From an uncultured Flavobacteriales bacterium (GTDB taxonomy: Bacteria; Bacteroidota; Bacteroidia; Flavobacteriales; Weeksellaceae), in the NCBI GenBank assembly GCA_937876095.1, contig CALFIE010000032.1, forward strand, positions 1 to 32,239: 32,239 nt of DNA. The letters run 5' to 3'. Every line of letters starts with the position of its first letter. Position 1 is the stretch's first letter. The notes under the pieces are model-generated. The model worked only from the letters and a program-made list of their open reading frames with translations. It did not search any database and was not told the origin of the DNA. A program made the position numbers and the translations under genes. This document shows positions 23,274 through 28,667 of this stretch, one piece after another.

Positions 23274-24134
23274 TTATTTTCGGTGATTGGCTTTCAGACT
23301 GGTCGTTTCTAAATCGATTTCTTTTTCTTCCTCATCGCTGAAAATTTCTTCCAAAACACGATGGTATTCTTTGAATTGGTGCACATTGATGTGGCCTCCT
23401 TTCAAAATAATATACAACCGAGTTCTTTCAGGATTTATTTCAGATAAATCGACTGCAATACTTATTGGGACGAGTTTATCTTCGCTCCCGTGAATAATTT
23501 TTATAGGGCAGGTTACACTTTTCAAATATTTGAAAGTGGGAATATTGTACCGTAAAAATGGTTTTACTGGCATAAAAGGCAAATACCGATGTATCGCTCT
23601 CGAAAGACTGTACAATGGTGAAGTGAGAATCAGTATTTTCGGGTTGTTTTTGGCGGCAATCATCGCTGCAAAACCGGTCCCAATACTTCGTCCGTACACC
23701 ACAATTTTATTTTCCGGAAATTGTTTTTTAATTAAATTATAGATGAATTGTATGTCGTGTTTCAAACCATCTGAAGTTCTTCTGCCTGTACTTTTCCCAA
23801 AACCACGATAATCGAGCATAATAACATCATAGTACAATCTGGTAAAATCTATGGCAAATTTCCCCCAACCTTTGATGCTTTTGGTATTACCTTTTAGGTA
23901 AAAAACCACACCTTTCGGATTTTTTGATTTGAAATGGAGGTAACTTATTTGTACATCTGGTTCGGTTTCTACAATTTTTTCTTCAGCATCCAAATTATCA
24001 TAAGCAAATTTGAAATCTTTGGGTAATTTTTCTGGATGAAAGAAAAATTTGTGTTGAAAAAAATAGATAATCAGTCCCAAAACCAAGGTAATGGCGACAA
24101 TAATTGCTATAATGTGATAGGCATCTAATTTCAT
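23274..24134 (-). CDS. Alpha/beta hydrolase with N-terminal membrane anchor
   Basis: This 286-residue protein has an N-terminal hydrophobic helix (IIAIIVAITLVLGLIIYFF, about residues 8-26) that should tether it to the inner membrane. The hydrolase domain follows: VVFYLKGNTKSIKGWG, YDVIMLDYRGFGKSTGRR, nucleophile elbow YGRSIGTG with Ser150, acid in HGSEDKLVP and histidine in KGGHINV. Compared with the downstream paralogue, the HGN oxyanion motif is KGN here (residues 81-83), losing the usual first histidine. This could alter or reduce activity. The gap to the paralogue is 13 bases, so they are cotranscribed. An acidic tail (SDEEEKEIDLE) ends the protein. Confidence 0.88.
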   Translation of the reverse strand: MKLDAYHIIAIIVAITLVLGLIIYFFQHKFFFHPEKLPKDFKFAYDNLDAEEKIVETEPDVQISYLHFKSKNPKGVVFYLKGNTKSIKGWGKFAIDFTRLYYDVIMLDYRGFGKSTGRRTSDGLKHDIQFIYNLIKKQFPENKIVVYGRSIGTGFAAMIAAKNNPKILILTSPLYSLSRAIHRYLPFMPVKPFLRYNIPTFKYLKSVTCPIKIIHGSEDKLVPISIAVDLSEINPERTRLYIILKGGHINVHQFKEYHRVLEEIFSDEEEKEIDLETTSLKANHRK

Positions 24135-24185
24135 AATTGATGATAAAAATACTACAAATAATTCAAACTATGCTAATTTTTTGTT

Positions 24186-25151
24186 TTACAAAAAATGTTT
24201 GAATATCAACCATTTGCTTTGGTAATAATGCTTGATTTGTGTAGTATTTCTGCGGCGCCATGTTTCTGGAGCTTGTGCATAAAAACCGAAATGTGCTCTC
24301 ACAACTGCCCACAAATGTGGAAATCCGTCTTTGAAACCGAAATAAATTCCTGCAACTCCGTCTAAACACAATCGTAAAAAAATAATATAAAATACTTTTG
24401 GGAATGGTAAATTCTTGAGCAACATACTCAAATTGTTTCGAATGTTTAGGTACGTTTTTTCTGGATTTTGCTTGTTGAGTGTTCCACCACCAACGTGATA
24501 AACGGTGGATTTGCTGGTGTACCAAATTTTTTTTCCTGTATTTTTCAGTCGCCAACAAAGGTCAATTTCCTCTTGATGTGCAAAGAATCGCTCATCAAAA
24601 CCATTTTGACTCCAAAAATCTGCAGAACGAATGAATAAACAACAACCTGAAGCCCAAAAAATATCGGTTTCATCGTTGTATTGTCCTTCATCTTTTTCTA
24701 CTTTTTCGAAAACACGACCTCTACAATACGGATATCCTAGATTATCAATCAAACCTCCTGCTGCTCCTGCAAATTCGAAATATTGGTCATTATTAAAGTC
24801 TATAATTTTTGGTTGCACTGCTGCAATCTGAGAATTAGCATCAAATACATTAAGAACTGGTTGCAACCAATTTTCGGTGACTTCTACATCAGAATTAAGT
24901 AGACAGTAGATTTCGGAATTTATTTTTTTTAGTCCCAAATTATACCCTTCTGCAAAACCTACATTTTTCTCGTTTTCTACAATGGTAATTTCGGGGTAAT
25001 TTTTTTGTAAAAGATCCAAAGAATCATCGGTAGAGCAATTATCTATTACATAGATTTTTGCTCCATGAGAGAACTTTGTAACATTGGGTAAAAATTTTTC
25101 TAACCAGTGTTTTCCGTTCCAGTTCAATATGGCGATGGCAATTCTATCCAA
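24186..25151 (-). CDS. Family 2 glycosyltransferase
   Basis: This 321-residue GT-A fold glycosyltransferase opens IAIAILNWNGKHWLEKFLP and has the nucleotide-sugar region VIDNCSTDDSLDLL, NVGFAEGYNLGL and the metal-binding NSD motif (residues 86-88, CLLNSDVEV). The acceptor-side region has FWASGCCLFIRS, the conserved HQEEIDLCWR, and VYHVGGGTL. It resembles rhamnosyltransferase-like GT2 enzymes of cell-surface glycan synthesis. C-terminal amphipathic segments may contact the inner membrane. The acyltransferase gene ends two bases upstream, so the two are cotranscribed. Sugar and acceptor cannot be told from sequence. Confidence 0.93.
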   Translation of the reverse strand: MDRIAIAILNWNGKHWLEKFLPNVTKFSHGAKIYVIDNCSTDDSLDLLQKNYPEITIVENEKNVGFAEGYNLGLKKINSEIYCLLNSDVEVTENWLQPVLNVFDANSQIAAVQPKIIDFNNDQYFEFAGAAGGLIDNLGYPYCRGRVFEKVEKDEGQYNDETDIFWASGCCLFIRSADFWSQNGFDERFFAHQEEIDLCWRLKNTGKKIWYTSKSTVYHVGGGTLNKQNPEKTYLNIRNNLSMLLKNLPFPKVFYIIFLRLCLDGVAGIYFGFKDGFPHLWAVVRAHFGFYAQAPETWRRRNTTQIKHYYQSKWLIFKHFL

Positions 25152-25153
25152 AA

Positions 25154-26038
25154 TTAGGGTTGATTTTCTTTAAAAATTTTTATTCCGTGCTGATATTTCC
25201 ACTTTCGGTGTGACCACAGATAATTGTCTGGCCTTTTATGGATGGTGTTTTGCAGTAAATGATGGAATTTTTCTACCACTTCATACTCTACAAAACGCTC
25301 ATTCTCTGGGTAAATTCGGTAGTAATTTATTTGGTAAAAACCGCGTTTTACTTTTTTCATATCACAATAGACGAACACGAAATCTTTTCGGGTTGCTAAT
25401 TTGTCGTAACCAATGAAAACTGGTGTTTTTTGATTCAAAAATTCTAAACCAAAACTGACTTCAGAAATATGTGGAGTTTGGTCTGCCACAAACATATAGA
25501 CAGAATCGCCATCATTTGTATTTCTGAAAATATGCTTAATCACTTCTTTGGCTTCTATTGCTTGATTGCCAAAACGATTTCTAATTTTTTTGATTTGGTT
25601 TTCCCAAAAATTGCTTTGTACTTTTCTGTACACAGGGAAACAATTTTTTTGTGGAACGATGGTTGCCAATGCATTGAACCATTCCCAATTGAACACATGA
25701 CCAGCCAAAAGTATCACATTTTTGTTTTCGGATTTTGCTTGATGAAAAACATCTTGATTAATGTGTTGTACACGAACCCTAAGTTCCGTTTCAGAAATGG
25801 TAAAAGATTTGATGGTTTCTACAATATATTCTGAAAAATTCTGATAGAATTTTTTCTGAATTTTCTTCAGTTCGTCTTCTGATTTTTCGGGGAATGATTT
25901 TTGAAGATTTTCTTTAATTACTTTTTTTCGATAACCAATGAGATAGTAGTTGATAAAAAAAATAGTATCCGCAAAAAAATACAAAATTTTCAGCGGTAAG
26001 TTAGAAACCAAAAGCAAAATGCGAATGAGTACGTTCAT
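25154..26038 (-). CDS. LpxL/HtrB-like lipid A acyltransferase
   Basis: This 294-residue protein has an N-terminal hydrophobic anchor (IRILLLVSNLPLKILYFFADTIF) and the catalytic H-x4-E motif, H114 and E119, in LLAGHVFNWEW. VYRKVQSNFWE, VADQTPH, FLNQKTPVFIGYDKLA and the ending DNYLWSHRKWKY are standard for LpxL/LpxM-type acyltransferases that add secondary acyl chains to lipid A at the inner membrane. I chose the ATG at 26038. A longer frame from 26119 would begin upstream of the TAAATTTG box at 26048-26055. It heads the five-gene minus-strand operon. Confidence 0.92.
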   Translation of the reverse strand: MNVLIRILLLVSNLPLKILYFFADTIFFINYYLIGYRKKVIKENLQKSFPEKSEDELKKIQKKFYQNFSEYIVETIKSFTISETELRVRVQHINQDVFHQAKSENKNVILLAGHVFNWEWFNALATIVPQKNCFPVYRKVQSNFWENQIKKIRNRFGNQAIEAKEVIKHIFRNTNDGDSVYMFVADQTPHISEVSFGLEFLNQKTPVFIGYDKLATRKDFVFVYCDMKKVKRGFYQINYYRIYPENERFVEYEVVEKFHHLLQNTIHKRPDNYLWSHRKWKYQHGIKIFKENQP

Positions 26039-26047
26039 ATTTGGTTG

Positions 26048-26055
26048 CAAATTTA
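26048..26055 (-). promoter_or_regulatory. -7 element of the acyltransferase operon
   Basis: TAAATTTG on the minus strand matches TAnnTTTG and ends nine bases before the ATG at 26038. A leader of only a few bases is expected. Confidence 0.5.
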
Positions 26056-26131
26056 CGGATAATAATAAATAAGCGATACTTGTGCAGTCATTATTATGAA
26101 ATTTCTTACTTTTAACCAAAATAAAAAAAAA

Positions 26132-26680
26132 ATGAAAAGTACTTTAAAAATATCTTTGCTCGCACTATTGTTAGGTGCATCATCACCTATTTTTTCGCAA
26201 ACTACTACAGAAGCAGTGAAACAAACAACTGAAGCAGAAAAAGCTGCAGCCAAGAAAAAATCAGACGAAGAGAAAGCCAAATTGCCAAAGCCATATAACG
26301 AAACCGAAGATGCCGAGAAAAAAATTGCTCAATTGGTAAAGAAAGCAAAAAAAGAAAACAAAAATATAATTTTGCAAGCAGGAGGTAACTGGTGTATTTG
26401 GTGTTTGCGTTTCAATAATTTTGTGCAAACTACCCCAGAATTGAAAAATTTGGTAGATAAATATTATCTGTACTATCATTTAAATTACTCCCCAAAAAAT
26501 AAAAATGCCAAAACTTTTGCCAAATACGGAAATCCAGGTGACAAATATGGTTATCCTGTTTTTATGATTTTAGACAAAAATGGTAAATTGCTTCATGTGC
26601 AAGATTCATCTCTATTAGAAGAAGGAAGTGGTTATAACCAAGAAAAAGTGAAACTTTTTTTCGAGGAATGGAAGAAATAA
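26132..26680 (+). CDS. Secreted thioredoxin-like protein (Thioredoxin_7/DUF255-like)
   Basis: This 182-residue protein has a signal peptide (MKSTLKISLLALLLGASSPIFSQ). A lysine- and alanine-rich linker of about 35 residues (AEKAAAKKKSDEEKAK) follows, then a thioredoxin fold with the redox pair C88-x2-C91 in GGNWCIWCLRF and the cis-proline segment KYGYPVFMILDKNGKL. It is periplasmic by prediction and probably reduces or isomerises disulfides, or serves as a chaperone-like thioredoxin. I chose the ATG at 26132 because it begins the signal peptide. The open frame from 26096 only adds a non-signal prefix. A bidirectional terminator follows. Confidence 0.92.
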   Translation: MKSTLKISLLALLLGASSPIFSQTTTEAVKQTTEAEKAAAKKKSDEEKAKLPKPYNETEDAEKKIAQLVKKAKKENKNIILQAGGNWCIWCLRFNNFVQTTPELKNLVDKYYLYYHLNYSPKNKNAKTFAKYGNPGDKYGYPVFMILDKNGKLLHVQDSSLLEEGSGYNQEKVKLFFEEWKK

Positions 26681-26700
26681 AATCACTATAATTCATAAAA

Positions 26701-26732
26701 AAAACCGAAGTAAAAACTTCGGTTTTTTTTAT
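26701..26732. terminator. Bidirectional terminator
   Basis: AAAACCGAAGT (26701-26711) pairs perfectly with ACTTCGGTTTT (26716-26726), with A/T tracts on both sides. It serves the thioredoxin-like gene and the converging serine hydrolase gene. Confidence 0.85.
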
Positions 26733-26747
26733 TGTTTTTTTATGAAA

Positions 26748-27863
26748 TTAATTGATCACAGCATTTATTTTTGTCCAAAGTGTATTATCAAAATCAGAAA
26801 GTGCATTATTTGTAGTATCTGCAGCATTTCCCATTCTTATAATTACCAATTTCTTACTAGGAACTATATAGATTTTTTGGTCATTAATACCTAATGCACA
26901 AAACATATCATCTGGTGCATTTGGAATTAATTTCCCAGGAAATTGCACTTGAGATTGTGGTACATGGAAAGACGATTTTCCGTTTAACCACCATAAATAA
27001 CCATAAGCTAAATTGATGTTCTGTGAAGTACTTGTTGCTGCGTTGAAATAGGTAGAATTAATAATGGTGCTTCCATTCCAATTTCCTTTGTTAAGAGCCA
27101 ACAATCCGAATCTGGCCATACTTCTTGTATTGCTCCAAAACACACTGTTATCACCACTCTGATACCAATTTCCGGTCAATCCAATTTTATTGGCTAAAGA
27201 TGTTGAAAAATAGGTTTCCCATGGTTTTCCTGTTGCTTGTGCAACCACATTTTGCAATTTTACATAGACATTGTGATACGCCCATCTTGTTCCTGCATCT
27301 GCTTTGTACTGCAGATTTGCAGGATCTACATTGTCGCCCAACTCATCATTTAAACCAGAAGTCATCGTTAATAAATTTTTGCAAGTAATTAGGTTTTCTT
27401 TAGCCAAAGTTTCGCTAGTCCAACCATTTCCTAGATAAGTAGAAACTTTATTATTGATGTTGAGGTAACCTTCTTGTTCTGCAATTCCTGTTACGGTTGA
27501 AGTAAGTGTTTTTCCTGCACTTGCCCAATACCAAGGTGTAGTAGCAGTATGACCACCAAAATAATTTTCCATAACAATTCGGCCATTGTAAAGCACTATA
27601 AAACTTTTGGAATTTTTGGTTTCTAAATAATTGAGCAAATCATTTACATTGGCTTGGTTCCAATTCAGGCTTGCTAATGATTTTGTTTCCCAATCGTTAC
27701 TAGAAATCGGTGGGAAATACATGGTCTCTGTAGCTGGAGTTCCCGGAGTTCCTGGAGTTTGTGGAGTACCTGGAGTTCCCGGAGTTGAAGTACTATCATT
27801 ACCAGAACAACTATTTAGTAGAAAAAGTGATAGTGTAAAAATGAAAATAATTTTGGAATACAT
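26748..27863 (-). CDS. Beta-lactamase-like serine hydrolase lipoprotein (class C family)
   Basis: This 371-residue protein has a lipoprotein signal with Cys19 (LSLFLLNSC). A low-complexity Thr-Pro-Gly linker occupies residues 27-45. The serine beta-lactamase/DD-peptidase domain has the nucleophile motif S115-x2-K118 (ASAGKTLTS), NLLTMTSGL, the YxN motif in RWAYHNVYV, and AYGYLWWLNG. The third, KTG-like element is not obvious near the C-terminus, where VIIRMGN occurs. The family includes esterases and peptidases as often as beta-lactamases, so I would not call it a resistance gene. It is probably anchored to a membrane facing the periplasm or outside. It shares a bidirectional terminator with the thioredoxin-like gene. 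Confidence 0.9.
   Translation of the reverse strand: MYSKIIFIFTLSLFLLNSCSGNDSTSTPGTPGTPQTPGTPGTPATETMYFPPISSNDWETKSLASLNWNQANVNDLLNYLETKNSKSFIVLYNGRIVMENYFGGHTATTPWYWASAGKTLTSTVTGIAEQEGYLNINNKVSTYLGNGWTSETLAKENLITCKNLLTMTSGLNDELGDNVDPANLQYKADAGTRWAYHNVYVKLQNVVAQATGKPWETYFSTSLANKIGLTGNWYQSGDNSVFWSNTRSMARFGLLALNKGNWNGSTIINSTYFNAATSTSQNINLAYGYLWWLNGKSSFHVPQSQVQFPGKLIPNAPDDMFCALGINDQKIYIVPSKKLVIIRMGNAADTTNNALSDFDNTLWTKINAVIN
27736..27789 (-). repeat. 9-base coding minisatellite for the Thr-Pro-Gly linker
   Basis: About six copies of a 9-base unit (plus strand GGAGTTCCC and variants such as GGAGTACCT) encode TPGTPGTPQTPGTPGTP in the lipoprotein linker. The in-frame unit can vary in number without frameshift. 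Confidence 0.75.
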
Positions 27864-27879
27864 ACAATGTTTTTTTATT

Positions 27880-27990
27880 GATTAAAAGTTAAATTGATTA
27901 ATTGTTTAAAAGTTATAAGGTTAAAAAATTAAATCGTAAAATTATTAAATTGTTTGAAAGTTATTTAGTTATAAAGTTAAATGGTTAGAA
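27880..27990 (+). repeat. AAAGTTA/TAAATTG word repeat
   Basis: After the lipoprotein start region the sequence is a row of related words: AAAAGTTAAATTGATTAATT, GTTTAAAAGTTATAAGGTTA, AATTAAATCGTAAAATTA, GAAAGTTATTTAGTTATAAA. No gene is visible. It is part of the ~800-base gap before polA. Confidence 0.5.
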
Positions 27991-28037
27991 TACATACTAT
28001 AATTAATACTACTGGAAAATCATCTTAAGTTCAACCA

Positions 28038-28238
28038 CTATCTCACTAATTCGTCAAAAAGGCAATCAAAAGTTTCGTCTACATTTTTAGATTTTCCGGG
28101 ATGAGGTCGAGAAGTTTGCAGTACAGAACTTCGCACTGCAGTTAACCAACGGAAACGTTCCGGAATACCACCTTCACGAAGTGGAAGTATGTAGCGCATT
28201 AAAGTAACCATTCTTAATGAGAGGTTTTTCATTGCCAC
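28038..28238 (-). pseudogene. In-frame remnant: HipA-like kinase N-terminus fused to DUF3037 C-terminus
   Basis: This is a 66-codon open frame. Residues 1-24 (SLRMVTLMRYILPLREGG) look like the start of the HipA-family kinases that begin VTRYVTPLREGGSLP. Residues 25-66 (IPERFRWLTAVRSSVLQTSR, then HPGKSKNVDETFDCLFDELV) look like the end of DUF3037 proteins. In many bacteria these two families are neighbouring genes, kinase first. The simplest reading is that one internal deletion of roughly 1 kb removed the rest of the kinase and most of DUF3037 and left an in-frame scar joined near 28166. No kinase core remains. Whether the 66-residue product is made is unknown. Family matches are from memory. 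Confidence 0.7.
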
Positions 28239-28440
28239 AAAAATACGGTTTTTTTAGAACTTTTGTGGATAATTTTTTTTATCCCACAGATTACTCATAT
28301 TTTCTGAGAATTTGATAATTTTTTTCTCATAAAGAACCTCTGTTTTTTTGTGAAAAAAACTCAAAAACGCCATCACTCAAATACAAAAAGACTCAATTAC
28401 CATAAAAAAAATCTTCAACCAAGTACCGAAAAGTAAAACA
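28239..28440. other. Intergenic stretch between the HipA/DUF3037 scar and the candidate RNA
   Basis: This AT-rich stretch has no supported gene. It holds word repeats at 28359-28400 (ACTCAAAAACGCCATCACTC, then AAGACTCAATTACC) that share ATCACTCAAA and ACTCAATT with 11530-11552. Confidence 0.4.
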
Positions 28441-28590
28441 TAGCCCTGATTGCAGCGGAAATCCTGTCTTTGCGAGTGTAGAGAAACGAAAATGAAACAA
28501 TCTACTGATTTTTTGGAGAACGAGATTGGGATTGCTTCGCTTCGCTCGCAATGACAGATTGCAGCGAAAAGCAGGCCTGAAATTAAACTC
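28441..28590 (+). ncRNA. Candidate structured RNA (possibly Flavo-1-like) with repeat-derived stem
   Basis: It opens TAGCCCTGATTGCAGCGGAA-ATCC and, after a long hairpin, continues GATTGCAGCGAAAAGCAGG and GAAATTAAACTCC. The pattern AGCCCTGATTG-AGCGGAAATCCT ... AGCGAAAAGCAGG is one I associate from memory with a conserved flavobacterial intergenic RNA, perhaps the Flavo-1 motif. The hairpin pairs CTGTCTTTGCGAG (28464-28476) with CTCGCAATGACAG (28545-28557) at 12 of 13 positions. It continues with interruptions for about 14 further positions on each arm. The arms are a palindromic version of the GTCATTGCGAG repeat. It lies about 80 bases upstream of polA. No strong terminator follows, so it could be a stand-alone RNA, a leader or a repeat. 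Confidence 0.5.
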
Positions 28591-28655
28591 CAAGCAAAAC
28601 GTGGTGCTTCTAAAATATTATTCAGGTGGTTACCACAAAAATTGGTGCTTTTTTC

Positions 28656-28663
28656 TATCTTTG
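28656..28663 (+). promoter_or_regulatory. -7 element of polA
   Basis: TATCTTTG matches TAnnTTTG and ends only four bases before the ATG at 28668, which suggests a leaderless or near-leaderless mRNA. Confidence 0.45.
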
Positions 28664-28667
28664 TTCT

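Noticed and set aside
24163..24558. 131-codon minus-strand frame inside the glycosyltransferase gene
   Set aside because: Out-of-frame shadow of the conserved GT2 protein.
26748..27863. Antibiotic-resistance beta-lactamase
   Set aside because: The SxxK and YxN motifs only show the broad serine hydrolase family. The lipoprotein anchor and the lack of a clear KTG motif do not support a resistance call.
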